Shown here: in pieces, positions 26,394-35,193 of the stretch | Numbering within the stretch: the first letter of the stretch is position 1 | Layout of the letters: each line of letters starts with the position of its first letter | From: Moorena producens 3L | Lineage (GTDB): Bacteria; Cyanobacteriota; Cyanobacteriia; Cyanobacteriales; Coleofasciculaceae | DNA length: 64,000 nucleotides | NCBI RefSeq assembly: GCF_000211815.1 | Contig: NZ_GL890874.1 | Span: forward strand, 106,320 to 170,319 | Direction: 5' to 3' | The notes under the pieces: generated by a model | The model's input: the letters and a program-made list of their open reading frames with translations, nothing else | What the model was told of the DNA's origin: nothing | Databases searched by the model: none | Program-made: the position numbers and the translations under genes

Positions 26394-26422
26394 ATTAACG
26401 AAAGAGATGGCTTTTCGTTAAT
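26394..26422. promoter_or_regulatory. Inverted repeat upstream of fic, candidate operator
   Basis: ATTAACGAAA and TTTCGTTAAT are perfect 10-bp arms separated by 9 bp, 41 bp before the Fic start codon. The half-site ATTAACGA recurs at about 26453. The spacing fits a dimeric repressor, possibly Fic autoregulation, but this is inference. Confidence 0.55.
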
Positions 26423-26463
26423 ATAGAGCTGGAAAATATTCAGTATTAACGACAGCGATAATA

Positions 26464-27651
26464 ATGGTTAGTGCTACTAGAGCAGGTCAGTATGTGGATC
26501 AGCTTAGTGGATATAAAGCTTTCATACCGAATCCGTTGCCGCCTGTGCCTGACATCATTATCGATGACGAGATGTGGCAGCTTCTATCTCAGGCGGATCG
26601 TGCACTCGGTAGGCTAGATGGATCAACAGATGCTCTGCCTAACCCTGACCTATTTGTGTTTATGTATGTTCGCAAAGAAGCGGTTTTGTCGAGTCAGATT
26701 GAAGGAACGCAGGCATCTTTGATAGATGTTCTGGAATTTGAATCCCAAACACTCGAACCAGATAATCCTCAAGAAGTGGCTGAGGTGGTTAACTATATCG
26801 CTGCTATTAACCACGGTCTTGAGCGCTTGAAGGATTTACCTGTGTGTTTGCGCCTGATTCGGGAAATACACCAGAAGTTAATGCAAGGAGTGCGAGGTTC
26901 TGAGCGAGATCCAGGTGAGTTTCGTAGTAGCCAGAATTGGATTGGTCCGGAAGGATGTTCCCTCAAAGACGCTACTTACGTTCCACCTCCACCCCATGAA
27001 ATGAAACAAGCTCTAGATAATCTAGAAAAGTTTTTGCATGATTCAAAACCAATTCCCGCTTTGCTAAAAATTGGATTGGCTCATGCTCAGTTCGAGACAG
27101 TTCACCCTTTTCTTGACGGCAATGGCAGAACAGGGCGTCTACTAATTACATTTCTTCTATGTGAGCAGAATATACTGAAGCGCCCGCTTTTATATATTTC
27201 TTACTATTTCAAGAAATATCGCTCTGAATACTATGACCGACTTCAAGCTGTCAGAGATAGTGGCAATTGGGAAGGTTGGCTAAAGTTCTTTCTGCGTGGT
27301 GTTTACGAAGTCGCTCAGGAAGCGTCCGCTACTGCCCGCAACATAGTAACCATGAAGGAAGAACATCATCAACTACTGGTCAATAAGATGGGGAAGCGAA
27401 CCGGAAACGCTATAATCGTGCTGGATAACCTTTATTTTAGGCCAATTATCACTGTTGAACAGGTTCAAAAAATTATTCAACTCAAATACCCTAATGCCAA
27501 CAAATTAGTTAATGATCTGTGTGATGTTGGTATTTTACAAGAAATTACTGGGCAAAAACGTAATCGCGTTTTTGCCTACGCTCCATACTTGGAATTGCTG
27601 AATCAAGGAACTAATATGAGTGGGGTGGACATCCTGAGCGCCCGAAAATGA
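26464..27651 (+). CDS. Fic family protein (AMP transferase type, class II)
   Basis: A 395-aa Fic protein. The catalytic motif HPFLDGNGRTGR is complete at residues 214-225. An N-terminal inhibitory helix motif SSQIEG (residues 76-81) fits class II Fic proteins, in which the glutamate blocks ATP until released. A Fic_N-like region precedes it and a winged-helix-like C-terminal domain (about 300-380, VVNALLxxxI-type pattern absent; contains ITVEQVQKIIQLKYPNANKL) follows. These proteins AMPylate target proteins and often regulate their own promoter. There is no adjacent antitoxin, in line with the intramolecular inhibitor. Confidence 0.9.
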   Translation: MVSATRAGQYVDQLSGYKAFIPNPLPPVPDIIIDDEMWQLLSQADRALGRLDGSTDALPNPDLFVFMYVRKEAVLSSQIEGTQASLIDVLEFESQTLEPDNPQEVAEVVNYIAAINHGLERLKDLPVCLRLIREIHQKLMQGVRGSERDPGEFRSSQNWIGPEGCSLKDATYVPPPPHEMKQALDNLEKFLHDSKPIPALLKIGLAHAQFETVHPFLDGNGRTGRLLITFLLCEQNILKRPLLYISYYFKKYRSEYYDRLQAVRDSGNWEGWLKFFLRGVYEVAQEASATARNIVTMKEEHHQLLVNKMGKRTGNAIIVLDNLYFRPIITVEQVQKIIQLKYPNANKLVNDLCDVGILQEITGQKRNRVFAYAPYLELLNQGTNMSGVDILSARK

Positions 27652-27800
27652 TCTCAAATCTGCAATTGGATAAATTGGTAAATTATTCCCCTTTAAATTA
27701 ATCACTAGTTGAAATTAGTTTGTAAAATCGGGAATAGGAAACTACCTATTCCCATATCATCGATATGTTAACTAGTTAACCGGATAATTTAGAATTTATT

Positions 27801-27873
27801 CATTCTGCATTCTGCATTCTGCATTCTTCATTCTTCATTCTTCATTCTTCATTCTAAATTCTTCATTCTTCAA
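27801..27873. repeat. Heptamer tandem array (ATTCTGC/ATTCTTC)
   Basis: About ten 7-bp units, first ATTCTGC then ATTCTTC, run up to the stop codon of the SGNH hydrolase gene. The unit is the complement-type sequence of the AAGAATG array at 24335. Confidence 0.8.
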
Positions 27874-29525
27874 TTCCCCTTTCTTAGTAAGCGCTGGAAA
27901 ATTTGCAAGTTCTGATCGAGCCAATCCAGCCATTTCAGACTACTCGATAAAGATTTCGGTGGATCGGAAATCAAGGTATCTAGAGCAATCAGGCGTTGGA
28001 AATTGATCTTGACTGGATCATGACGCTCTGTGCGACCGTCTTTGCCATAAAACTTGACACCAGCTTGTTGCTGCATAAGAGTGATCAATTCTTGAGCAAC
28101 GATACCGTAGCCAATGGTAGTGGGATGAATGCCATCTAGGGTGAAGAAACCACCGCTGGTGCGACCGGTGGCATCGGATCTAAAAAAGCGAGTATCTGGT
28201 ACTGGTGAAAGAGCTTCGAGTTCCGGTGCCAGCTGATAGGGAGTCCACCAATCTGGTCTGCAGTCGGAGTCTTCAATATAACGTCGATAAGCTAAGCCAT
28301 CCAGTAATCCTCCTAATTCAAATAAATACCAATCTCGACCTTCTTTTCGAGCTTGACGTACAGCATCAGCAATATAGTCGTTGTACTGGTCAATGACGCT
28401 ATCAATGGCTCGGGCTTGTTGTGCGGTAATGTGCGGGTCACGGTTAGGATCGAAATCTTCGTCACTAATCCAAGGACGGGTGTAGTAGGGGAAGTAGCGC
28501 GAGCCAGTAGCGATCTTATCTCCTACTCCACGACCAATGGGGGCAATGGTGACATGGGGAACTGTAGCCCAAATCACATGGCGAGCTTGGATTTGCTTGA
28601 CTTGGTCAACTACTTGATCCAATTCAGCTTTGAAATCTTCCGGACACCAGACCGTAGGTCGCTGATTGGGCTGTGGTGAATTTGAATCGCGATCGCAACT
28701 CCATCTGACCTGCAGTTGACCAACGGTGCCCATGGCATTATTCGCCCCAATCATGATCATCAGGGTTTCAATACCATCTCCCTGACCGTTTTCTAGACTT
28801 CCTTCTTGCCCTAGTGCCACGGCAGCTTGCACTGGGGTAAGTGCTTTACCTTGTGAATCCCGTGCGGAGTCCAAAACCCTCAATGCCGCATGTTCGTTAG
28901 CATTCTCAACGATTTGCCGCAATAGATCATCCGTTGGTGCCTCGATTGCCTTTCTGAGAGTATCTGCGTCGTGAGAGATAATGTCTTTAAGATTCCACCC
29001 ATAAATAGCGAGATTGTGGTTAATCCCTTTGTGCATAGCAACAGTAGAGCCAACGCCCCCTTGCCAACCAGGACCCCGTTCCCAATAATCTTCTATGTCG
29101 TCCATAAATTCGCGGATTGAAAACAGAGCCGGTCCTAATTCCCACCACTGTATCTGGTCACCAAACTGTCGCTCTAAGTGCCGAACTAAATACTCCAGAT
29201 TCAGGGGCAATCCACCGAATTTGCCATATTGGGTTGGACGACGCAGGTGTTCTTCCCAACCCATTTCTTGAGCAATCATTATGGGATAGGAGCGCTCAGT
29301 GTTAAAAATTGCTCCATTCTGGAAGCCATGGCTTAGGGAATCACCAATGGTGACCAGTCGATGTCGGGGAGTGCCTGGCTTTTGGTTGACTTCAATACTT
29401 AATTCCGGACGGATACCCAGAGTAGGGTCTGTTTCCGGTGGACGCCCTTGAGGTTGGATAACATCCTTGACTTGATCTGGAGCGTCAAAATCGAGCATGT
29501 CTTTGGTAAGCAAACGTTTGACCAT
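27870..29525 (-). CDS. SGNH/GDSL-family hydrolase, 551 aa
   Basis: A large esterase-like protein without signal peptide. Block I is TIGDSLSHGF with nucleophile Ser63; a GANN segment (IMIGANNAMG) fits block III; the C-terminal DGIHPT supplies the catalytic Asp and His of block V. The family hydrolyses esters or acyl groups on lipids and sugars; the substrate is unknown. It is longer than typical single-domain GDSL proteins (200-300 aa), with insertions rich in Trp and acidic residues. A heptamer array abuts its stop codon, and a MITE lies in the region upstream. Confidence 0.82.
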   Translation of the reverse strand: MVKRLLTKDMLDFDAPDQVKDVIQPQGRPPETDPTLGIRPELSIEVNQKPGTPRHRLVTIGDSLSHGFQNGAIFNTERSYPIMIAQEMGWEEHLRRPTQYGKFGGLPLNLEYLVRHLERQFGDQIQWWELGPALFSIREFMDDIEDYWERGPGWQGGVGSTVAMHKGINHNLAIYGWNLKDIISHDADTLRKAIEAPTDDLLRQIVENANEHAALRVLDSARDSQGKALTPVQAAVALGQEGSLENGQGDGIETLMIMIGANNAMGTVGQLQVRWSCDRDSNSPQPNQRPTVWCPEDFKAELDQVVDQVKQIQARHVIWATVPHVTIAPIGRGVGDKIATGSRYFPYYTRPWISDEDFDPNRDPHITAQQARAIDSVIDQYNDYIADAVRQARKEGRDWYLFELGGLLDGLAYRRYIEDSDCRPDWWTPYQLAPELEALSPVPDTRFFRSDATGRTSGGFFTLDGIHPTTIGYGIVAQELITLMQQQAGVKFYGKDGRTERHDPVKINFQRLIALDTLISDPPKSLSSSLKWLDWLDQNLQIFQRLLRKGN

Positions 29526-29620
29526 AGTTGCCTGTTTATGAAAAAGAGTGATGATTAGTTATTAGATAATTCACTGATGCTGAGGTTAATTCCAGAAAAG
29601 TAAGCATTCAGCTTAAGCGC

Positions 29621-29785
29621 TATAGCAATCCTAAATCATTTGTAACATCACTGCACTTCTGAAAAACTAGCTCCAACTCCGGTATCATCTGCCTTCTGCC
29701 ATTCCCCTCCTGAGAGGGGTTAGGGGTGGGTGCCTTCTGCCTTAAAGCAGTCCATTTCTTTCACGAATCAGATAGGATTGCTATA
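29621..29785. mobile_element. MITE-like element, 165 bp, TATAGCAATCCT ends
   Basis: Perfect 12-bp terminal inverted repeats TATAGCAATCCT / AGGATTGCTATA. The interior has GCCTTCTGCC repeats around a CCCCTC...GAGGGG hairpin. It shares the TATAGCA start with the mosaic elements, hinting at mobilisation by the same enzyme. Confidence 0.75.
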
Positions 29786-29951
29786 TGGCGATGCTATGCT
29801 TGCCAGCTAATGGGCTGGGAGCCTGGTAAGCAAAGAAAGTAGAGAGGTTAGATCCCATTAATCAAGATTTGGTAGTTTCCGACAAGATCAGGTTAAAACG
29901 GTAAAGAAGTGATTAATTCCCTGGATAATTCCAATATATCCCCTACAAACT

Positions 29952-30464
29952 ATGAACGCCAAACCTAGCATTAAACTCCCATGGATATTTATTCGTAGTT
30001 TAAATAAGACTGTCTGGGTGATTTCTAGTCTTGTCCTACTGACAGTAGCTGCGGAATCCTCTTTAGGAGAACCCTCACCCTCTACCCCTACAAAAGTAAC
30101 CCTAGAATCCCCTGCTCCTGAACTCCCAGTTACCCCTTCAGCCACCTCTTTATCTGGTCATTTGAACAAAATTGGTGCTAAAATGTATGGGGCTTACTGG
30201 TGTCCCTATTGTACAAAGCAGAAGCAAATGTTTGGTGAGGCATTTAAGCAGATCAATTATATTGAATGTGACCCAAGGGCTGAAACCTCCCAAACTGACT
30301 TATGCATTGAAGCGAAGATCAAAGGCTTTCCAACCTGGGAAATTAATGGTCGGTTTTATCCTGGTATGCTGTCGTTAGAGCAATTGGCTAAATTTTCAGG
30401 CTACTCAGCAGAAGATGCTACAGAATCAATGCCAGTGGTGGAGGAAGAACAAAAAGAAAAATAA
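29952..30464 (+). CDS. Membrane-anchored or exported thioredoxin-fold protein
   Basis: A 170-aa protein with an N-terminal hydrophobic segment (about residues 20-37, VWVISSLVLLTVAAESSL), a Pro/Ser/Thr linker, and a thioredoxin-like domain with redox motif CPYC in GAYWCPYCTKQKQMFG. It resembles the C-terminal domain of cyanobacterial VKOR fusion proteins, but there is no VKOR part here. Likely role: disulfide chemistry in the periplasm or lumen, or on a VKOR partner elsewhere. Confidence 0.75.
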   Translation: MNAKPSIKLPWIFIRSLNKTVWVISSLVLLTVAAESSLGEPSPSTPTKVTLESPAPELPVTPSATSLSGHLNKIGAKMYGAYWCPYCTKQKQMFGEAFKQINYIECDPRAETSQTDLCIEAKIKGFPTWEINGRFYPGMLSLEQLAKFSGYSAEDATESMPVVEEEQKEK

Positions 30465-30505
30465 ATAATAGCAATAGTGCAACGTTTAACCTTTAAAAAC
30501 CTAAG

Positions 30506-30664
30506 GTAAGCAGTCAGCAGTCAGTAGTCAGCAGTCAGCTTATTTTATTCACAAGCTGTTCGGATCTCAAGTAGCCGCCCCATTGGCACCTCAAGTAGCG
30601 TGGCCAAAGGCCAATAGCCACTCAAGTAGCCGCCCCATTAGCTGATAGCTGATAGCTGATAGCT
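30506..30664. repeat. STRR element with TCAGC heptamers and an H-type core
   Basis: The left side has GTAAGCAGTCAGC and further AGTCAGC/AGTCAGT units; the right side has GCTGATA units ending AGCTTAG. The middle holds three CTCAAGTAGC repeats and a TAGCGT-GGCC-AAA-GGCC hairpin of the H family. Confidence 0.65.
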
Positions 30665-30676
30665 TAGATTTAGGGA

Positions 30677-31525
30677 TTATTTGGTAATAGAAAATGTTAT
30701 CGATTTCCTGGCAACAACAAAAAACGTTGTAATATCTATCCAAATGCCTTGTGCTGTGGCTAATTGCTCAACGGCTGCAAAGAATTCAGTTTTCAATTGC
30801 GCTAATTTCTCTGGAGAAAGCTGGAAAACTTCCGCACCAAAGGCACTCTTTGAGTTTCCCCGCCAAGAGTTTGCTGCTACTATTTGAGTATCACTGCTGT
30901 AGTAACCCAATTGGTCGGTTTTGACGTTGATGTCTTGAAAACCTGCTTCGGTGAGTAGCTGGTGACATTTCTCGGGACTACCAAGGGGTCCATTGGGATT
31001 AGGAATTACAATGCCATAGTCTGCTGCTTTTTCTCGAAACAGACCCCCTGTAGGAAAGGCGTTTGCTGCAAAACAGGAAAATCCGACTAATCCTCCTGGT
31101 TTTACGAAGCGATACCACTGCCGTAACGCAGCAGGGATATCTGTTAAGTATACAATGGCTGAAGAACATAGAATCCTATCGAAACTATTATCTGGGAAGT
31201 TGATAGTTTCTGCATCTGCTTCTATAAATTTGATGTTGTTGAGACCTTCGGCTTTAACTTTTTGTTGGGCTAAATTGAGCATGCCTGAGGAAATATCTAC
31301 ACCGACAACAGCTCCAGAAGCACCGACAACTTTGGCAGCTAGAATTGCTACTAAACCTGTGCCGGTAGCGATATCTAGAATTCGTTGTCCAGTTTGCAGG
31401 TGGGATAGTTCTACTAGACCCTTGGCTAGCCGAGGGTGAAAGCTTCCTTGATCATAGTTTGGTCTGGTGTTAAAGTCAGCTTTGACGTTTTTCTTGAACT
31501 CATTTATATTTATCTGGTGTTTCAT
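30677..31525 (-). CDS. Class I SAM-dependent methyltransferase
   Basis: A 282-aa soluble enzyme. SAM-binding motif I is RILDIATGTGLVAILA (about residues 48-63), followed by VVGVDISSGML (motif II), FIEADAETINFPDNSFDRIL (motif III) and a post-motif segment VKPGGLVGFSCFA. The layout is that of UbiE/Coq5-type (Methyltransf_11) enzymes. The N-terminal helix and long C-terminal cap may define the substrate, which is unknown. Start ATG 31525. Confidence 0.85.
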   Translation of the reverse strand: MKHQININEFKKNVKADFNTRPNYDQGSFHPRLAKGLVELSHLQTGQRILDIATGTGLVAILAAKVVGASGAVVGVDISSGMLNLAQQKVKAEGLNNIKFIEADAETINFPDNSFDRILCSSAIVYLTDIPAALRQWYRFVKPGGLVGFSCFAANAFPTGGLFREKAADYGIVIPNPNGPLGSPEKCHQLLTEAGFQDINVKTDQLGYYSSDTQIVAANSWRGNSKSAFGAEVFQLSPEKLAQLKTEFFAAVEQLATAQGIWIDITTFFVVARKSITFSITK

Positions 31526-31577
31526 GGTTGGTGGAGATGGAAAATCTGATCACTAGAAAATATGATAACTAGCTTGA

Positions 31578-31775
31578 CTAGGATGAAGGAGGCTTAATTA
31601 CTTCAAAGTCTGACTCATCTAGAGATAATATAAATGCTTGATCATTCTGCTCAAAGGGATTTTCCTCTAATCTGACTATCCAACGACCGGATTCTTCCTG
31701 TGCTTCAATACGACCCGAAAGACCTGCAACATAATCAGGATAAATCACTCGAACTAAGGTTCCTACTTTGAGCAT
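31578..31775 (-). CDS. Small SH3-like hypothetical protein, 65 aa
   Basis: MLKVGTLVRVIYPDYVAGLS followed by a Gly-Arg-Ile turn, a WIVRL strand and a C-terminal DESDFEVI. The beta-rich pattern with an early GTxVRV resembles a KOW/SH3-type barrel. I recognise it only as a conserved cyanobacterial hypothetical. It sits 52 bp upstream of the methyltransferase gene on the same strand. Confidence 0.6.
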   Translation of the reverse strand: MLKVGTLVRVIYPDYVAGLSGRIEAQEESGRWIVRLEENPFEQNDQAFILSLDESDFEVIKPPSS

Positions 31776-32270
31776 CTGAATTACTATCTATACTCCCAAT
31801 GTCCACCTGATTTTACCTTTAATTAACCAAATCTTAAATTCATATTGTTACAATACCGATTTAGGTTATTCAAAATTAGCTCACTATTTTCCCCCAAGCC
31901 AGTCAGGAGGCTTGATCCTCACCGGGGAAGAGTGTGGATAGTGTGGATGGTATGGATGGTGTGGGAGGTGTGGTGGTAGAGGAAACAAAGCCGATTAAGC
32001 GATCGCTTGAAAAACCTGATCACCATTTAACCTTAATTCTGGAAAGGTTGGCGATAGGATACGGTTCGCTCCTCGGAACTGATTAACGTGATATTCGCCA
32101 TCTATCAATTGGTAGACCGATAAAGTAGGTTGTTTAGGATTACCGATAAATCGCCTACCGCCTAAACAGAGAAACATCGAGCGAGAGTTAGCCACTTAAT
32201 TTATTGAGTGGCCTGCGTTCGCGTAGCGTGGCTATAGGCCAGCGCGCCGGGATAAATCCCGGCTATCGCG

Positions 32271-32450
32271 TTATGGAAGCTGTTTTGTTCTCCCTAAGGT
32301 TTCTAGAAATTCAGAAAGGCTTAAACCAGAATCTTTAGCCATCTCCTTTAATCCATTCCAGGCCGTTTCTGTAGTCATGACACTATAGGATTTCTTTCGT
32401 ACACCATGCAAACTCGGTCTTCCAACTTTTTTCTTAGTTTCTTCTGGCAT
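32271..32450 (-). CDS. 59-aa ribbon-helix-helix protein divergent to tnpB
   Basis: A short intact frame starting MPEETKKKVGRPSLHGVRKK, with an RHH-like body SYSVMTTETAWNGLKEMAKD and SGLSLSEFLETLG. The basic GRPSLHG N-terminus and the strand-helix-helix pattern suggest a small DNA-binding repressor. Its start codon (32450) is only 5 bp from the -35 box of the tnpB promoter, so a bound dimer could control both genes. It is shorter than many gene-finder cut-offs and easily missed. Function is inference from fold and position. Confidence 0.7.
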   Translation of the reverse strand: MPEETKKKVGRPSLHGVRKKSYSVMTTETAWNGLKEMAKDSGLSLSEFLETLGRTKQLP

Positions 32451-32454
32451 TTGC

Positions 32455-32483
32455 TTGACACCTTAATTATCAGGGTATATAAT
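32455..32483 (+). promoter_or_regulatory. Consensus sigma-70 promoter of tnpB
   Basis: TTGACA (32455-32460), a 17-bp spacer and TATAAT (32478-32483) match the sigma-70 consensus perfectly. The tnpB ATG follows 30 bp after the -10 box. Confidence 0.75.
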
Positions 32484-32513
32484 TATATTAACACAGCAAA
32501 AGGTCGATGCAAT

Positions 32514-33821
32514 ATGTACGGTTGTCAACAACATTTAATAAGCACGACATCTGAAAACCAAGCGGTTATAGAATTTATCTGCTCAGAGGCTAACAAATTA
32601 ACAAATTGCGGAATATATTATTGCCGTCAAATGTTGTTCAAGGCTGGCAAATATCTCAATAACGCAGAATTGGACAAAATCATGAAAAGTAATGTCCACT
32701 TCAAAGCGATGAGATCAGCCTGTGCTCAACAGACATTGCATGGAGTTATTGAGTCTTTCAAGTCTTACAAAGCCCTCAAGAAGTTGTATAACAAAGGGCA
32801 GTTGGCAGATCAACCTAGAGTCCCAAAGTACCGCAAAAAGGGAGGTCTGGCAGTAGTAAGTTATCCCGCTCGGTGGGTAAAGCTAGTAAAAGGCCAGCTT
32901 AAGTTTACTTTAGGTAAGCAGATTAAGGTCTGGTTTGGTATTGATCACTTCTTACTACCAATGCCATCTAATATAGATCATAAGTCAATTAAAGAATATC
33001 GTTTTGTCCCTAGGAATGGCTGTTTTTATTTAGAGTTTGTATATGAAAGGCCAAATCCTGAACCAGTGACGCCAACAAATAAGGTCTTAGGTATCGATCC
33101 AGGTCTCAACAACTGGTTAACCTGTGTCTCTAATGTGGGGAATTCTTTTATTATAGATGGCAAAAAAGTCAAATCTCAGAATCAGTGGTACAACAAGCGT
33201 GTAGCTAGGATCAAAAAAGGAAAGTCTCAAGATTATTGGGATAATCAATTAGCCTCTTTGACCGAAAAGCGCAACCGACAAATGCGCGACAACGTGAACA
33301 AGGTCGCTAGATTTATTATTAATTGGTGTCAAAGAAACCAAGTCACCACAGTGGTGTTTGGTTGGAACAAGAGAAATAAAGACAGCATAAATATTGGCAA
33401 AAAGAGCAATCAGCAGTTCGTACAGATACCTGCCGCTAAATTAAAAAATCGAATTGAGCAATTGTGCATCGAATATGGCATTAAGTTTGTTGAAACCGAA
33501 GAAAGTTACACCAGTAAAGCTAGCTTTTTAGATCGTGATTTCCTACCTGTGCTCGGCGCGAAACCTGAGGGGTGGGCAGCAAGCGGAAAGAGAGTAAAGC
33601 GTGGACAATACCTGTCTGCAAAAGGTGAATTAATTAACGCAGATTGCAACGGAGCTTGCAATATTTTAAGAAAAGTAGCGACACAGCTAGGGATCTCCCT
33701 AGCCGAGGTCGGTAGAGCAGACTTGAACCTGCCACAACGATATAGATTAGACTCACTATCTAGATCCTATCGTGAAGCTTCACGGAGCGTGGTTTCAACC
33801 CGCAAAGTGACATCTGCTTAG
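32514..33821 (+). CDS. tnpB: TnpB-like RNA-guided nuclease, intact frame
   Basis: A 435-aa protein starting MYGCQQHLISTTSENQAVIE at ATG 32514; the open frame continues upstream but crosses the promoter. RuvC-I is VLGIDPGLNNWLTCVSN. In the RuvC-II position the sequence is TTVVFGWNKRNKDS, so the usual glutamate is absent; EESYTSKASFLDRD further on could supply a relocated acid. RuvC-III is ELINADCNGACNILRKV. The typical four-cysteine zinc finger is not present. TnpB nucleases with rearranged catalytic acids are known. Activity here is unproven. Confidence 0.85.
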   Translation: MYGCQQHLISTTSENQAVIEFICSEANKLTNCGIYYCRQMLFKAGKYLNNAELDKIMKSNVHFKAMRSACAQQTLHGVIESFKSYKALKKLYNKGQLADQPRVPKYRKKGGLAVVSYPARWVKLVKGQLKFTLGKQIKVWFGIDHFLLPMPSNIDHKSIKEYRFVPRNGCFYLEFVYERPNPEPVTPTNKVLGIDPGLNNWLTCVSNVGNSFIIDGKKVKSQNQWYNKRVARIKKGKSQDYWDNQLASLTEKRNRQMRDNVNKVARFIINWCQRNQVTTVVFGWNKRNKDSINIGKKSNQQFVQIPAAKLKNRIEQLCIEYGIKFVETEESYTSKASFLDRDFLPVLGAKPEGWAASGKRVKRGQYLSAKGELINADCNGACNILRKVATQLGISLAEVGRADLNLPQRYRLDSLSRSYREASRSVVSTRKVTSA

Positions 33822-33823
33822 AA

Positions 33824-33845
33824 TCTACGTTTTTCAAAGCGTAGA
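33824..33845 (+). other. Terminal hairpin of the TnpB element
   Basis: TCTACG and CGTAGA pair around TTTTTCAAAG directly after the tnpB stop, where IS605-type right-end hairpins and the 3' end of the guide RNA scaffold are found. Confidence 0.6.
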
Positions 33846-34265
33846 GAGTTCAACTAAATAATCAACAATCCAATATTCAGCAATTCCGAAAGATTCGTAT
33901 TCTTCCAGTTTCAAAGCGTAATCGTCGCTCCAGTTTGTTGAAACCACTTCTACAACTAAACGAACAGAAGACCCCCGTGTGATAATGGATTCTTTTTCCC
34001 ACCGTGGTTCGTTATCAGTAACCCTTTGCTTGTCTAAAACGATGACATCTGGTTCATACCCAGACTCTGTTTGTGGTTTGATCACGCATTCTTTAGGAAT
34101 AAAGTAAGGCAATTGACAGCGCCGAATTTCTAAAAATAGTTCACCTCCTATAAATCCGGCTACCTTTGAATGCATTCCCATTGCTTTAAGCCTCTCGACC
34201 ATGCTTAACTAATCGCTATTCCCTATCCCAGGGCATAGCGCTATCACTAATAGTTTAGACCTGGC

Positions 34266-34682
34266 TCAGCTAACCTTAAAATCAGAAATAGTCTCAATCC
34301 ATACCCGTGCTCCACAATTTAGGGGATCATCTGGGCGATACATCACCCGACAAGGGCCATTCACTTCGACCGTATGACCATAAATATTTTTAGCGCCGCG
34401 TTTTACGGTAATCACGGGATTGCGATCGCCACTGTTGTGATTTTGGCGAATCACTTTCTGATTAACGTGGATCACAGCTTTAGTGTACTGTGTAAGCTTT
34501 GACCAATTCCGCTTCGGTCCACGAGTACCAGGGGTGACCACTGGCATACCGTCAAATAAGGGAATCACCCAAGTTCTACCCACTTTATAAGCTCCTTTGA
34601 CTCTGCCCTTGCTCAACAGGAAACGGACGCGAGTGGCAGAGACACCTAGTAATTTAGCAGCTTGTGCGGTAGAAATCATCAT
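34266..34682 (-). CDS. Excisionase-type helix-turn-helix protein
   Basis: A 138-aa protein. The N-terminal 45 residues, ISTAQAAKLLGVSATRVRFL followed by LSKGRVKGAYKVGRTWVIP, form a MerR/excisionase-type winged HTH (HTH_17). The C-terminal part (VITVKRGAKNIYGHTVEVNG, CRVMYRPDDPLNCGARVWIE) is beta-rich and of unknown function. Such proteins may bind DNA at transposon or phage sites or act as regulators. It lies upstream of the split Uma2 gene on the same strand, 63 bp away. Confidence 0.7.
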   Translation of the reverse strand: MMISTAQAAKLLGVSATRVRFLLSKGRVKGAYKVGRTWVIPLFDGMPVVTPGTRGPKRNWSKLTQYTKAVIHVNQKVIRQNHNSGDRNPVITVKRGAKNIYGHTVEVNGPCRVMYRPDDPLNCGARVWIETISDFKVS

Positions 34683-35030
34683 GGCCGAAAAACCATTGCT
34701 TTAACGATATTGTTATTTTAACAGGATTTTTGAAAAGATGCAAAGGGTTATGGGGGTTTAACACGTTGTAAGGGTGGAAGTTTAGAAAAACTATTGCATT
34801 ACTGCTAGGGGTGATGTGGGTGATGTGGATGGTTTTAAAAAACTATTGCACTGTCGCAATTAAGTTTTAAGTCTTGATTAGTGCTGTTGAGTTTTTTAGT
34901 AAGTTTGAAGTACATCTAAATATTCTTCCCTGTTCTCTGTTCCCTGTTCCCTGTTCCCTGTTCCCTGCTAACTGATAGCTGATAGCTGACAGCTGACAGC
35001 TGACAGCTGATAGCTAAATACTTAAAAAAA

Positions 35031-35070
35031 ATTCGGTCAAGTCCTGGTTAATTCCAATGCTTGACCGAAT
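35031..35070 (+). terminator. Hairpin followed by T-rich tract
   Basis: ATTCGGTCAAG and CTTGACCGAAT form a perfect 11-bp stem, followed by GATTTTTTG. It looks like a rho-independent terminator on the plus strand, yet no plus-strand gene is found just upstream. Confidence 0.55.
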
Positions 35071-35193
35071 GATTTTTTGTAATAGTCAAGAGCCCTATGA
35101 TCCTTGACTATATGTTCACCAAATCAACAACATACCAACTTAGGTTTAATACTTTAGACTTCGTACTTTCTCCTGAGTTTTGACCTGTCGCCA

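Larger units (their letters stand above)
32169..33854 (+). mobile_element. IS605-type element (TnpB without TnpA) in the Uma2 gene
   Basis: The boundaries are inferred from the interrupted Uma2 frame and are accurate to a few bases. Contents: a minus-strand RHH gene (32271-32450), a consensus promoter (32455-32483), tnpB (32514-33821) and a terminal hairpin (33824-33845). There is no tnpA, so mobility would depend on a TnpA from elsewhere. An H-family hairpin lies near the left end (32215-32250). Confidence 0.75.
31995..34202 (-). pseudogene. Uma2-family (DUF820) protein gene split by a TnpB element
   Basis: The N-terminal part lies at about 33855-34202 (GYEPDVIVLDKQ, VRLVVEVVSTNWSDDYALKL, EYWIVDYL) and contains the PD-(D/E)xK-type core. 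The C-terminal part, LGGRRFIGNPKQPTLSVYQL through FPELRLNGDQVFQAIA, lies at about 31995-32168. Joining IVDYL directly to LGGRRF gives an ordinary Uma2 protein. The 1.7-kb insertion between them is the TnpB element. The extreme N-terminus (about 45 residues) also seems lost, since the frame begins at a family position near residue 45. Confidence 0.85.
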
